This document shows positions 34,756-44,255 of a stretch of DNA of 64,000 bases, in pieces. Position 1 is the first letter of the stretch; the number at the start of each line of letters is the position of its first letter. The notes beneath the pieces are model-generated. The model saw nothing but the letters and a program-made list of their open reading frames with translations, was not told where the DNA came from and did not search any database. The translations under genes and the position numbers were made by a program. This DNA comes from Pseudofrankia saprophytica (GTDB taxonomy: Bacteria; Actinomycetota; Actinomycetes; Frankiales; Frankiaceae): contig NZ_KI912266.1 in assembly GCF_000235425.2 (NCBI RefSeq), positions 550,273 through 614,272 of the forward strand, written 5' to 3'.

Positions 34756-35484
34756 ATGACGGAATCGAGCGAGTCACCGCCACTGCTGCGCCGACTCGTC
34801 GGAGACGTGCTGCGCGACTACCGGATGGGCCAGGGTCGGACGCTGCGTGATGTGGCGGTCGCCGCGCGGGTATCCGTCCCGTACCTGTCCGAGGTGGAGC
34901 GGGGCCGCAAGGAGGCCTCCTCCGAGGTGCTCGCCGCGGTATGCCGCGGCCTGGACATCCGGCTGAGTGACCTGCTCGAGCAGGTGCGCCGCGAGCTGGT
35001 GGAGCGCGAGCCCAGCGCGGAGTCCCGGCAGGAGTCCCGCCAGGAGCCGTCGCGGGTGCCGGTTCGGCCGCTGGCCGGTTCGAAGGCGCCCACTCGCCCG
35101 TTGGCGGGCGCGAAGGCGCCGGCCGCCAGGCCGGCCGCGCCGGCGCGGCCGGTGTCCCCCACGGTCCCCAGCCGTCTCGTCCGCGCCGCCGACCAGGCCA
35201 TCCCGACTCCGCCATCCCCGTCGGGCCCGACCTGCCAGCTCGGTGCCGCCTACACCCCACCGGCCCGGGCGGTCCGCCCGCTTCGGCGTCGTGGCCGCTA
35301 CGGGCCGCCGGGCGGTCTCGGTCCCCGCCGGGCCCTGGCACCGATCGTTCCCGCGCCGCCGGGCCGGCCGCCCGCCCGGGCGGCCCTGTCCGGACGCGGG
35401 CATGCTGCTCGGCCGGCGGGTCTACGCGGTGTCGTCCCGGTCCGCGTGCCCGCCCGCGTCGTGGGGCACCGCGTCTGGCTTTGA
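34756..35484 (+). CDS. ClgR-like XRE-family regulator
   Basis: 242 residues. The HTH domain (about 9-75) reads LLRRLVGDVLRDYRMGQGRT, ARVSVPYLSEVERGRKEASSEV, then LDIRLSDLL. This is the pattern of actinobacterial ClgR/PopR-type activators of clp protease genes. The 160-residue Pro/Arg/Ala-rich tail is much longer than in ClgR and looks disordered. Its last 63 bases overlap the convergent DUF6328 gene end, so the tail may be partly non-functional. GGGAGGCG precedes the ATG. Confidence 0.78.
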   Translation: MTESSESPPLLRRLVGDVLRDYRMGQGRTLRDVAVAARVSVPYLSEVERGRKEASSEVLAAVCRGLDIRLSDLLEQVRRELVEREPSAESRQESRQEPSRVPVRPLAGSKAPTRPLAGAKAPAARPAAPARPVSPTVPSRLVRAADQAIPTPPSPSGPTCQLGAAYTPPARAVRPLRRRGRYGPPGGLGPRRALAPIVPAPPGRPPARAALSGRGHAARPAGLRGVVPVRVPARVVGHRVWL

Positions 35485-36057
35485 CGCCGTCTGCATCCGC
35501 GTGTCCGCCTGTTTTCTGATGATCCCGGGGATGACGGCCCAGAGCAGGACAAGGACCAGAAACGTCAACGCACCGGCGATGATCCCGGCAAGCGAGCCGA
35601 TGACGACGTCGAAGATGAGGGTGACGACGCCGGCGACGGCGAGCGCGAGCAGCGCCAGTCCCGCCTGCGCCATTGCGTTCGCCGCCTGGATGAGCAGTTC
35701 CTTCTGATGGCGGCGGAACACCGCCCGATGCAGGCTGACCGGCATCAGCAGAAGGCCCGTCGCCGCGACCGCGAGCAGCACGACGACCAGGTAGAGCGTC
35801 CGCTGGACCGAGCTGAGATCCGAGAATCTCGGCTGGAACGGAAGCGCCAGCAGGAAGGCCGTCAGCAGCTGCACGCCCGTCTGCGCGACGCGGAGCTCCT
35901 GTAGCAGCTCCGTCCAGTTCCGGTCCCGCCGCTGATCCAGCGTCTCGCCGGGGCGGAGACCCACGTCGTCGATCGACGGGGTGTCCTGACCGCTCGCCGC
36001 CGGGTCTCCGGCCCGACCGGCGGCCGTGGGCGACCGGCCGGCTGATCGCTCGTTCAT
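35422..36057 (-). CDS. DUF6328 membrane protein
   Basis: 211 residues. The conserved block DQRRDRNWTELLQELRVAQTGVQLLTAFLLALPF (about 41-74) is the DUF6328 signature. Four membrane helices follow to about 190 (LYLVVVLLAVAATGLL, AGLALLALAVAGVVTLIF, and others), with polar ends. Function unknown. It overlaps the convergent ClgR-like gene by 63 bases. The ATG follows GGGGATGAC. Confidence 0.85.
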   Translation of the reverse strand: MNERSAGRSPTAAGRAGDPAASGQDTPSIDDVGLRPGETLDQRRDRNWTELLQELRVAQTGVQLLTAFLLALPFQPRFSDLSSVQRTLYLVVVLLAVAATGLLLMPVSLHRAVFRRHQKELLIQAANAMAQAGLALLALAVAGVVTLIFDVVIGSLAGIIAGALTFLVLVLLWAVIPGIIRKQADTRMQTASKPDAVPHDAGGHADRDDTA

Positions 36058-36096
36058 GTCATCCCCTCTTTCCCGCCGCCGGCCGGAGGCGAATCC

Positions 36097-36624
36097 TTGG
36101 CGCCGAACCGCCCCGTCTGCCCGGCTTGCGAGCATGGGAACGTGACGCACACACCGGACACCGCGGGCGCCAGCTCGCCGCCGCACAACGGCAAGACTCA
36201 TCCCAAGGTCGTTAACGAGCGAATGCTGCTCGCTGTGGGGCGGACCGGCCAGGAACGGTTCGCCGACGCCGTCACCGCCTTCGCCGGCTCGATGTCCTTT
36301 GTCTACCTCCATGTCGGCTGGTTCACCGCCTGGATCCTGCTCAACCAGGGCGCTTTCGGCGAGCGGATCATCTTTGATCCGTTTCCATACGGCCTGCTGA
36401 CGATGATCGTCAGCCTGGAAGCGATTTTCCTGTCGACGTTCGTCATGATCAGCCAGAATCGGGACACCCGCCGTCAGAACGTGCGCGCGGATCTGGACTA
36501 CGAGACCAACGTGCGGTCCGAGGTCTGGTCGGCGCACATCGGCCGGCAGCTGGGCATCGACCCGGTCATGGTCGAGACCCGCGTCCAGGAGATCCTCCGC
36601 CGAAGCGACGCCCCCTCGCCCTGA
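36097..36624 (+). CDS. DUF1003 membrane protein
   Basis: 175 residues. The N-terminal CPACEHG (Cys8, Cys11) is a possible metal site, as in many DUF1003 proteins. Two membrane helices follow in FVYLHVGWFTAWILLNQ and PFPYGLLTMIVSLEAIFLSTFVMI, then SQNRDTRRQNVRADLDYETN, the family signature. Function unknown. The TTG start after GGAGGCG is chosen because it keeps the CxxC motif. It is divergent from DUF6328 with a short gap. Confidence 0.87.
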   Translation: MAPNRPVCPACEHGNVTHTPDTAGASSPPHNGKTHPKVVNERMLLAVGRTGQERFADAVTAFAGSMSFVYLHVGWFTAWILLNQGAFGERIIFDPFPYGLLTMIVSLEAIFLSTFVMISQNRDTRRQNVRADLDYETNVRSEVWSAHIGRQLGIDPVMVETRVQEILRRSDAPSP

Positions 36625-36836
36625 CGCCCCGGGACACCCGGACACCCGCACCCGCACCCGCATCAGATATCCGGACGCCCACCGAAGCCGGCCGGGCGGC
36701 GATTCGCCATACCTGGCGCAACCGCGCGTCCGCGGCCAGCTCCGGTCGCTTGCTTCGGGCATTTCGGGCTGGCAGGCTGGCATCTTGATCACCGGATTGT
36801 GACGTCGGCCATGCCAGGAAGCGAGGGGACGACACG

Positions 36837-37670
36837 ATGAGCGGTCAGACCGAGGGGAACGGACGGGTCGCGGGCAAGGTGGCCCTGGTGACCGGCGCCG
36901 CGTCCGGGATCGGCCGGGCGGTGACCCGGCAGCTCGCCGCCGAAGGCGCGCGGATCGTCGCGGCGGACATCGACGAGACGGGCTTAGGCAAGCTGACGGC
37001 GGAGCTCGGCGAAGAGGTGGTCGCCGCCATCCGGTGCGACGTCACCGCCGAGGAGGACGTCGCCGCGGCCGTCCAGCTCGCGGCCAGCCGGTTCGGCGGT
37101 CTCGACATCGCGGTCGCGAACGCGGGCGGGGGCACGGTCGGGGAGATCCCCGACCACGACTACGCCGAATGGCGCCGGATCGTCGATCTCTGCCTGAACA
37201 GCGCCTTCCTCACCATCAAGCACGCGGGTGCCGCGCTGCGCGCGGGCGGCCGCGGCGGCTCGATCGTCGCGATGGCGAGCCTCAACGCGGTCCAGCCCGG
37301 CCGGGGCATGGGCGCCTACTGCGCGGCGAAGGCCGGCGTCGTCGCGCTCACCGAGGTCGCGGCGCTGGAGCTGGGGCGGCACGGAATCCGGGTGAACGCG
37401 GTCGCGCCGGGCCTCGTGCGCACCTCGCTCACGACGCCGCTCTGGGACGTCCCCGGGGTCGTCGAGGAGTACGTCGAGAACGCCCCGCTCGGCCGGTTCG
37501 CCGAGCCCGAGGAGATCGCGAACGTCGTGCTCTTCCTCGCCTCGAGCGAGGCCTCCTATGTCTCCGGCAGCCTCTACAGCGTCGACGGCGGCGCCCGCAC
37601 CCGCCGCTATCCGGATGTCATCGCCGCCTTCGAACGGCTGCAGGCTCCGTCGCCCTCGCCCGCCAACTAG
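36837..37670 (+). CDS. SDR family oxidoreductase
   Basis: 277 residues, classical SDR. The cofactor loop is VTGAASGIGRA (about 19-29), with AADIDE for NAD(H) preference near 40. NAG appears in VANAGGG, the catalytic Ser in VAMASLNAVQ, and Tyr/Lys in AYCAAKAG near 160. The C-terminus YVSGSLYSVDGGART is typical. Similar to 3-oxoacyl-ACP reductase-like dehydrogenases; the substrate is unknown. It stands alone before glnD. Confidence 0.9.
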   Translation: MSGQTEGNGRVAGKVALVTGAASGIGRAVTRQLAAEGARIVAADIDETGLGKLTAELGEEVVAAIRCDVTAEEDVAAAVQLAASRFGGLDIAVANAGGGTVGEIPDHDYAEWRRIVDLCLNSAFLTIKHAGAALRAGGRGGSIVAMASLNAVQPGRGMGAYCAAKAGVVALTEVAALELGRHGIRVNAVAPGLVRTSLTTPLWDVPGVVEEYVENAPLGRFAEPEEIANVVLFLASSEASYVSGSLYSVDGGARTRRYPDVIAAFERLQAPSPSPAN

Positions 37671-37734
37671 TTCGCCGGTCCGCCAGCCGGCTACGCCGGT
37701 CGACGAGCCGGCTCCGCCGGTCCGCCCGCCGGCC

Positions 37735-40200
37735 TCAGGCCTGCGCGGGCGGCGCGGTGGAGTCGGTGGCCAGTGCGGTCAGCACGGCGTCGGCGACCTC
37801 GCGGCGGCGGGTCTCGCCGACGACGTCGGCGCCGTCGGATTCCTGGATGTAGAAGGCGTCGACGACGTCGAGACCGATCGTCGCGACGATCGCCGTGCGC
37901 ACGTCGACGCCGACCTCGGCGAGCGCCAACACGATCCGGAACAGCACCCCGGCCCGGTCCGGGGCGCGCACCTCCAGCACCGTCCTCGTCCCGGAGTCGT
38001 CGAACGTCGCCCGCGGCGCCCCCGGGGTGTACCACGGGCGGCGGGTCGCGTAGGCCTCCTCACGAGCCGCGAGCTGGCCGCCCACGTCGAGCCGGCCCTC
38101 GAGCCCGCGGCGCACGTCGGCGAGCAGCCGGCTCGCGTCCGGCTCGCGTCCGTGCCGCCCGGCGACGGCGGCCTGCAGCAGCGCCCGGCCGTTCGCGCCC
38201 CGGGCCGAGGCGCGCCGGACGTCGAGGCGGTTGAGCGCGAGCACCCCGGCCGTGACGGCGAGCAGGCCCACATGGTCCGGCGCGAGCACGACGATCTCGT
38301 ACATGCCTTCGTCGGGCAGGCCATTGACCTGGACGAGGTGCTCGTCGGGCAGCTCGAGCAGGGCACGCTGCCGGTCGGTCAGCTCGCCGGGGTACGGCAC
38401 CGGCCCACCGCCGAGGACGGCCAGCGCGCGGGTGACCAGGTCACCGATGAGGCGGGCCTTCCAGGCGCTCCACGCCGTGGCGCCGGTCGCCTGGGAGTCG
38501 GCCTCGGTCAGCTTCTGCAGCAGGATGAGCACCTGGGCGCTGCCGGCCGCGGCCGCGACCGCCTCGATCGTGGCCGGGTCGTCGATGTCGCGGTGGGTCG
38601 CAGCGTCCGGCAACAGCAGGTGATGGCGAACCATCGCGATCAGCACGTCCACGTCGGCCGGCGGCAGGCCGAGGCGCGGCCCCAGCTTCTCGACGATGAC
38701 GATGCCGGCATCGGTGTGGTCGCCGGGGTAGCCCTTGCCGATGTCGTGCAGGAGGGCGCCGAGCAGCAGCAGGTCGGGCCGGTCGACGTCGCGGGTGTGC
38801 TCGGCCGCCCGCGCCGCCGCCTCCATCAGGTGCCTGTCCACGGTGTAGCGGTGGTACGGGTTGCGCTGGGGCCGGCTGCGTACCGCCGCCCACTCCGGCA
38901 GGATCCGGGTGAGCAGGCCGACCTGGTCGAGGGACTCCAGCACCGGCACGGCCTTGTCGCCGGCGGCGAGCAGCGCGACGAAGGCGTCCCGGGCGGCGTC
39001 CGGCCACGGGTCCGGCAGCGGGGGGGTCTCGCGGGCGAACCGGTCGACGGCGAACCGGCCCAGGGGGATGCCGGCTCGGGCGGCAGCGGCCGCGGCCCGC
39101 AGCACCAGCGTCGGGTCGGCGGCGGGGTCCGCGTCCCTGGCCAGCAGGACCTCGCCGTCCTGCTCCACGACGCCGGCGGCGAGCGGGCGGCGTATCGGCT
39201 TGTGTGAGCGCCAGCGCGACCGGGAGCGCAGCGCCGCGGACACCCGGTCCCAGGTGCTGTCCCACGTCCAGGAGACCGTCCGGCCGGCATCGGCGATGGC
39301 GTGCGCGAGAGCGAACGAGTCCGGCTCCCCGAGCGCGCCCGGCCTGCCCAAGTCGGCCAGCTCGCCGGGCTGGGTGGTCTGGGCGGGTTCGCGATCGTCG
39401 CCGGCCTCGGCCTCGGCTGGGCTGGCTCGGTAGCCGAGTGCCTCGGCGACCGAGGTGCCGTCCTGGAGCAGCAGCCGGTCCTGGTCGCGGCCGGCGGCGA
39501 GGCGGCGGACCTCGCCGCGGACGTCGAGCAGCAGCCGCTGGGCCGCGAGCACCCGTTCGCCCGGGGTCTCGGCGACCCAGGCGGCGGCGAGCGCGCGCAG
39601 CGCCTGCACGTCGCGCAGCCCGCCGCGGGACTCCTTGAGGTCGGGTTCCAGCAGGAACGCGACCTCTCCGCACCGGCGGGCGCGTTCGGCGTGCAGTTCG
39701 GCGAGCTCGGGCAGCCGGCGGCTGGCCTTGGCGCGCCAGCGGGTCCGCACGGCCTCGGCGAGCCTGGCCGTGAGTGCCTCGTCACCGGCGACCAGGCGGG
39801 CGTCGAGCAGGCCGAGGGCCGCCTTCAGGTCGCCGTCGGCGACGGCGACGGCCTGCTCGACCGTGCGGACGCTGTGGTCGAGGCCGACACCGGCGTCCCA
39901 GACCGGGTACCAGATCCCGTCCGCGACGGCGGCGACGGCCCGGTCGCCGCGCCGGCCGTCGTGCAGCAGCACGAGGTCGAGGTCGGTGCCGAAGGCCGGT
40001 TCGCCGCGGCCATAGCCACCCACGGCGAGCAGGGCGACGCCGGTGCCCGGCTCGCCGAACAGGGCGCGCAGCGCGGCGTCGGCGCTCTCGGTGAGCGCGG
40101 CCCGCAGCGGCGCTCCGGTCAGATCCGGGAACGCACCGTCCCGCCCGCGCAACGCCGCGAACCCGGCAGCCACGTCCACCCCGTACTCCCCGTGCTCCAC
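37735..40200 (-). CDS. glnD: GlnD, PII uridylyl/adenylyl-transferase
   Basis: 821 residues. The nucleotidyltransferase motif GGYGRGEPAFGTDLDLVLL is near residue 75. The HD domain LLLGALLHDIGKGYPGDHTDAG is near 490. Two C-terminal ACT domains (VLAPDHVGLLAVTAGVL near 650; VRAPDRAGVLFRIVLALAEVG near 755) sense glutamine. The enzyme modifies and demodifies GlnK according to nitrogen state. GTG at 40200 after GGAGGTGG is preferred to the longer frame. It is last in amtB-amtB-glnK-glnD, 231 bp after glnK. Confidence 0.95.
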   Translation of the reverse strand: MEHGEYGVDVAAGFAALRGRDGAFPDLTGAPLRAALTESADAALRALFGEPGTGVALLAVGGYGRGEPAFGTDLDLVLLHDGRRGDRAVAAVADGIWYPVWDAGVGLDHSVRTVEQAVAVADGDLKAALGLLDARLVAGDEALTARLAEAVRTRWRAKASRRLPELAELHAERARRCGEVAFLLEPDLKESRGGLRDVQALRALAAAWVAETPGERVLAAQRLLLDVRGEVRRLAAGRDQDRLLLQDGTSVAEALGYRASPAEAEAGDDREPAQTTQPGELADLGRPGALGEPDSFALAHAIADAGRTVSWTWDSTWDRVSAALRSRSRWRSHKPIRRPLAAGVVEQDGEVLLARDADPAADPTLVLRAAAAAARAGIPLGRFAVDRFARETPPLPDPWPDAARDAFVALLAAGDKAVPVLESLDQVGLLTRILPEWAAVRSRPQRNPYHRYTVDRHLMEAAARAAEHTRDVDRPDLLLLGALLHDIGKGYPGDHTDAGIVIVEKLGPRLGLPPADVDVLIAMVRHHLLLPDAATHRDIDDPATIEAVAAAAGSAQVLILLQKLTEADSQATGATAWSAWKARLIGDLVTRALAVLGGGPVPYPGELTDRQRALLELPDEHLVQVNGLPDEGMYEIVVLAPDHVGLLAVTAGVLALNRLDVRRASARGANGRALLQAAVAGRHGREPDASRLLADVRRGLEGRLDVGGQLAAREEAYATRRPWYTPGAPRATFDDSGTRTVLEVRAPDRAGVLFRIVLALAEVGVDVRTAIVATIGLDVVDAFYIQESDGADVVGETRRREVADAVLTALATDSTAPPAQA

Positions 40201-40431
40201 CGCGCGCCCACCTCCAGATCCGTCATACAAGTCAGATCCTTGCGCGACGGACGCCTGTGCCGCTCGTCAACGGGGACGGCGGTGGGCGCCGTCGCATCGC
40301 GACGAGCGGACAAGGCGGGGGCAGGCCGGTCCCGGCCCGCCCCCGCCCATCACGGTCGCACTACCGAAGCAGAGGAGGAGCGATCAGACGTCTCGCGATG
40401 TCACATCCGGAGGCTCCGGCGCTCCCCGGTG

Positions 40432-40809
<378 letters not shown>

Positions 40810-40813
40810 TCAC

Positions 40814-42370
40814 TCAGGCCTGCGTCCTCTCGGGTATCTTGACCGAGTTGACGGCGGCGACGCTACCGTCATCGCCAGACAAAGTGAACCAGTTCGCGTC
40901 TTCTTTTCGCCACGAACGATCAGTCTCGGTCGACTTCCCCTCCCCGTCGTTTCGGGAGGGCCGAAGGATTGACTTGAACCGCGCGACGAGCGAACGTTCC
41001 GAGCGCCGGGTCCGAACGGCGGCGAGCGCACGGCCGACCTGCCCGCCAGGATTCCCCTGACGTTCGCCTGGGCCGGCCACGGCCTTCCTGACCGCCAGCG
41101 CGAGAACCAGCGTGACGGCCGCCGAGTAGCCGACCGTGGACACGACCGCCAGCGCCTGCCTGCCGAGCAGCCCCCACGACCCCCCGTAGACGAGGCCCTC
41201 GTTGATCGAGCCGCCGGTGTCCGCCGTGGCGAACACGCCGACGAGCAGGGTACCCAGCACGCCGCCGACGAGATGCACGGCGCCGACGTCGAACACGTCG
41301 TCGATCCCGGCCCTGCCCGTGAGGGCCGTGGTGAGAGCGCAGGCGACCCCGCCGAGCGCCCCGATCGCCAGGGCCCCCAAAGGTGACACGAAACCGCTCG
41401 CGGGGGTGATGGCGACCAGCCCGGCGATGGCGCCGGACGCCGCGCCGACCGGGGTCGGCAGGCCGTCCCTGAACCATTCGACGAGCACCCAGCAGGTCAT
41501 CGCGGCGGCCGCGGCGAGCTGGGTGTTCAGGAACGCCCAGCCGGCGAGCTGGCCCGAGCCGAGCGCCGAACCGGCGGTGACCCCGAACCAGCCGACCCAG
41601 ACGATGCCGGCGCCGACCAGGGCCAGCGGCACGTTGTGCGGCAGTCCGCTGGAGACGCCCAGCCGACGCCTGGGTGCCGCGGGTCGCGCTGTGGCCGCGT
41701 CGGCCGCGTCGGCCGCGAGACGCCTTCTGCCCCGCCACAGACGTCGCCAGCCGGGGGGCGGGCCGAGCACGGCCGCGAGCACGACGCCGGCGGCGCCGGC
41801 GCTCGCGTGGATGGTGGTGCCGCCCGCGAAGTCCAGCGCACCGAGCCGGAACAGCCAGCCGTGCGGGCTCCACACCCAGTGCGCGACCGGCGCGTAGACC
41901 AACGCCAGCCACAGCGTGACGAGGACGGCGAGCGCGCCGAGCCGGAGGCGGCCGGCCGTCGCGCCGGTGACCAGCGTGGCGGCGATGAGCGCCAGCATCA
42001 GGTGGAAGGTGAGGACGACCACCGTCGGGGTGCCGCCGCCCTCGGCGGTGTAGGGCGCCGTCACCGGGTCGCCGAGGTGGCGCAGCGCGAACGCGCCGAG
42101 GCCGCCCCATATCCCGTTGTCAGCGGGCCCGAACGCGATCGTGTAGCCGACCAGTACCCACAGCACCGTGCCGACCCCGACGCAGATCAGGCTCTGCGTC
42201 AGAACGCTCAGGATGTGGTGGACCCGGGCCAGGCCGCCGTGGAAAAGAGCGAGGCCGAATACCGCGAACATCGCCAGCGCGCAGCTCACGAGCAGCCAGG
42301 CGCCGTTCGCGGCCAGGTGCGCATCGACGATCGCTCCGTGCAGCCGCGGATCAACGATCTGCGCGTTCAT
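40814..42370 (-). CDS. amtB: ammonium transporter (Amt), second copy
   Basis: 518 residues and 11 membrane helices. The twin pore His residues lie in GGTTIHASAGAAG near 185 and DVGAVHLVGGVLG near 365. Conserved Asp is kept in ALDFAGG. It differs from the first copy by a ~35-residue basic loop (about 200-235) and a long ~75-residue cytoplasmic tail ending VKIPERTQA. The tail end matches the other copy (VKVPEEAQA) and suggests a shared function, perhaps GlnK contact. GGGGAGG precedes the ATG at 42370. It is separated from the first amt by a hairpin. Confidence 0.93.
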   Translation of the reverse strand: MNAQIVDPRLHGAIVDAHLAANGAWLLVSCALAMFAVFGLALFHGGLARVHHILSVLTQSLICVGVGTVLWVLVGYTIAFGPADNGIWGGLGAFALRHLGDPVTAPYTAEGGGTPTVVVLTFHLMLALIAATLVTGATAGRLRLGALAVLVTLWLALVYAPVAHWVWSPHGWLFRLGALDFAGGTTIHASAGAAGVVLAAVLGPPPGWRRLWRGRRRLAADAADAATARPAAPRRRLGVSSGLPHNVPLALVGAGIVWVGWFGVTAGSALGSGQLAGWAFLNTQLAAAAAMTCWVLVEWFRDGLPTPVGAASGAIAGLVAITPASGFVSPLGALAIGALGGVACALTTALTGRAGIDDVFDVGAVHLVGGVLGTLLVGVFATADTGGSINEGLVYGGSWGLLGRQALAVVSTVGYSAAVTLVLALAVRKAVAGPGERQGNPGGQVGRALAAVRTRRSERSLVARFKSILRPSRNDGEGKSTETDRSWRKEDANWFTLSGDDGSVAAVNSVKIPERTQA

Positions 42371-42523
42371 GTGCCTCCCCCGGTCCCGCGCCAGCTCCGG
42401 CAGCATGCCCGGGGGTGTGCGCGACCCCCTCACCGGGTACCCAAAGGACATGCGGCCAGGTATCGGGACGCGCCGGGCAGTCGGCGCGAATCATGCCTGG
42501 ACGCGACCAGGTCGCCACAAGAA

Positions 42524-42561
42524 GGTGGGGGTGTGCCGGCCGCAACCGACACACCCCCACC
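42524..42561 (-). terminator. perfect 12-bp hairpin between the two amt genes
   Basis: GGTGGGGGTGTG at 42524-42535 pairs exactly with 42550-42561. It may attenuate or process the transcript so that the second amt, glnK and glnD are made at a different level. Confidence 0.65.
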
Positions 42562-42638
42562 CTCCGTGCTGTGTACCTACCGGGGCTGCGAGCTGGACTC
42601 CTTCACCCCGGTCAGGCTCGCGACGCCGGCCCGTGGGT

Positions 42639-43982
42639 TCAGGCCTGCGCCTCTTCAGGCACCTTGACCGGCGCGACGGTCGTCGAGGCGGAACCCGCCC
42701 CACCGATCGAGCTGAACCGGTACGCGGTCTCGCCGTGCTGCGCCTCGTCGAGGCCGATCTCCTCGTGCTCGTCACTGAGACGACCGTTCAGGACGTACTT
42801 GACGAACAGGGCGAGGATCGCGGTACCGGCGGCCGAGTAACCGACCGTGGCACCGACGGTCAGCGCCTGGTAGCCGAGAACGCTCCATGGACCGCCGTAG
42901 AAGATGCCGTCCTTGCCGGCCGCGTTCACGTCGACGGTGCCGAAGAAGCCGATCAGCAGGGCGCCGAGAACACCACCGACCAGGTGGACGGCACCGACGT
43001 CGAGCGCGTCGTCGATCCCGACCTTGCCCTTGATGGAGGTGGCCAGGGCGCAGATGGCACCGGCGATGGCGCCCACCGCGATGGCGCCCATCGGCGAGAC
43101 GAAACCACAGGCCGGGGTGATGGCGACCAGACCGGCGACGGCACCGGAGGCAGCACCCAGGGTGGTCGGCTTGCCGTCACGCAGCCACTCGACCGCGACC
43201 CATGCGAGCAGGGCCACACCGGTGGCGATCTGCGTGTTCAGGAACGCCCACGCGGCCAGCGAGCCGGAGCCCAGGGCCGAACCGGCGTTGAACCCGAACC
43301 AGCCGAACCACAGGATGCTCGCGCCGAGGACGACGTACGGCACGTTGTGCGGACGGAAGTCCCCACCCGGCCAGCCCTTGCGGCGACCGAGCACGAGTGC
43401 CAGGACGACACCCGCGGCACCGGCGTTCGCGTGGACGACCGTGCCGCCGGCGAAGTCGAGCGCGCCCTTCTTGAACAGCCAGCCGTTCACGTTCCAGACC
43501 CAGTACGCGACCGGCGAGTAGATCAGGATCGACCACAGGGCGATGAAGACGACGAACGCGCCGAACTTCAGACGGTCCGCGCTCGCGCCGGTGATCAGCG
43601 CCGGCGTGATAATCGCGAACATCATCTGGAAGACGATGAAGACGACGGTGTGTACGCCGCCACCCTCGGGGTTGTACACGGCCGTGACGTGGTCGCCGAT
43701 GCTCTGCAGCGCCGCGAAGTCGAAGCCGCCGAAGAAGCCGTTCGTCGCCGGCCCGAAGGCGATGCTGTAGCCGACCAGCGTCCACAGCAGCGTCACGATG
43801 CCGATGCAGAAGAAGTTCTGCATCAGCATGCCAAGGACGTGCTTGGTGCGGACCATGCCACCGTAGAAGAACGCGAGACCCGGCGTCATGAAGAGCACCA
43901 TCGCCGCGCTGGCGAGCAGCCAGGCGTCGTTGGCAGACAGCCCCGCGTTAGTGACAGCGTCCGTTAGTTCCTGTTGGGACAT
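42639..43982 (-). CDS. amtB: ammonium transporter AmtB
   Basis: 447 residues, canonical Amt. The N-terminal NDAWLLASAAMVLFMTPGLAFFYGGMV is classic. The pore His residues lie in FAGGTVVHANAGAAG near 180 and LDVGAVHLVGGVLG near 335. The C-terminus ends VKVPEEAQA. It conducts NH3/NH4+ and is regulated by GlnK. ATG at 43982 after GGGAGAG. A full GlnR operator is 114 bp upstream. It heads the amtB-amtB-glnK-glnD cluster. Confidence 0.96.
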   Translation of the reverse strand: MSQQELTDAVTNAGLSANDAWLLASAAMVLFMTPGLAFFYGGMVRTKHVLGMLMQNFFCIGIVTLLWTLVGYSIAFGPATNGFFGGFDFAALQSIGDHVTAVYNPEGGGVHTVVFIVFQMMFAIITPALITGASADRLKFGAFVVFIALWSILIYSPVAYWVWNVNGWLFKKGALDFAGGTVVHANAGAAGVVLALVLGRRKGWPGGDFRPHNVPYVVLGASILWFGWFGFNAGSALGSGSLAAWAFLNTQIATGVALLAWVAVEWLRDGKPTTLGAASGAVAGLVAITPACGFVSPMGAIAVGAIAGAICALATSIKGKVGIDDALDVGAVHLVGGVLGALLIGFFGTVDVNAAGKDGIFYGGPWSVLGYQALTVGATVGYSAAGTAILALFVKYVLNGRLSDEHEEIGLDEAQHGETAYRFSSIGGAGSASTTVAPVKVPEEAQA

Positions 43983-44095
43983 ATCTCTCCCGTCGTTCTT
44001 CCCCCCGCGCGAGCGGCCGCGCGGACTACGTCCACCGGTTCGCTGCCCGCGGCACTCGTCCCGGATCCTCCGGTGTCGAAGGTTCTTCACGGCGT

Positions 44096-44133
44096 GTTCC
44101 AGGCCAGTGACTGCCCTGTTTCTTGTGTGTGAA
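44096..44133 (-). promoter_or_regulatory. GlnR operator with four half-sites
   Basis: On the minus strand the order is TTCAC-n6-GAAAC-n6-GTCAC-n6-GGAAC, each element five bases with exact six-base spacing. This is the double-box consensus gTnAC-n6-GaAAC known for GlnR targets such as amtB in Streptomyces. It lies 114 bp before the amtB start, a plausible activator position. Confidence 0.88.
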
Positions 44134-44255
44134 TTCGCCAAATTGGGCGGTTCGTGGTCGACTCGGGTGTGCCAACTGTGGGTACCTCGGAACCCTCCGT
44201 GTCCCCCGGCGCGGATGCGTGACCACACAACTTCAGACAGTTACTGTGACGCGCC

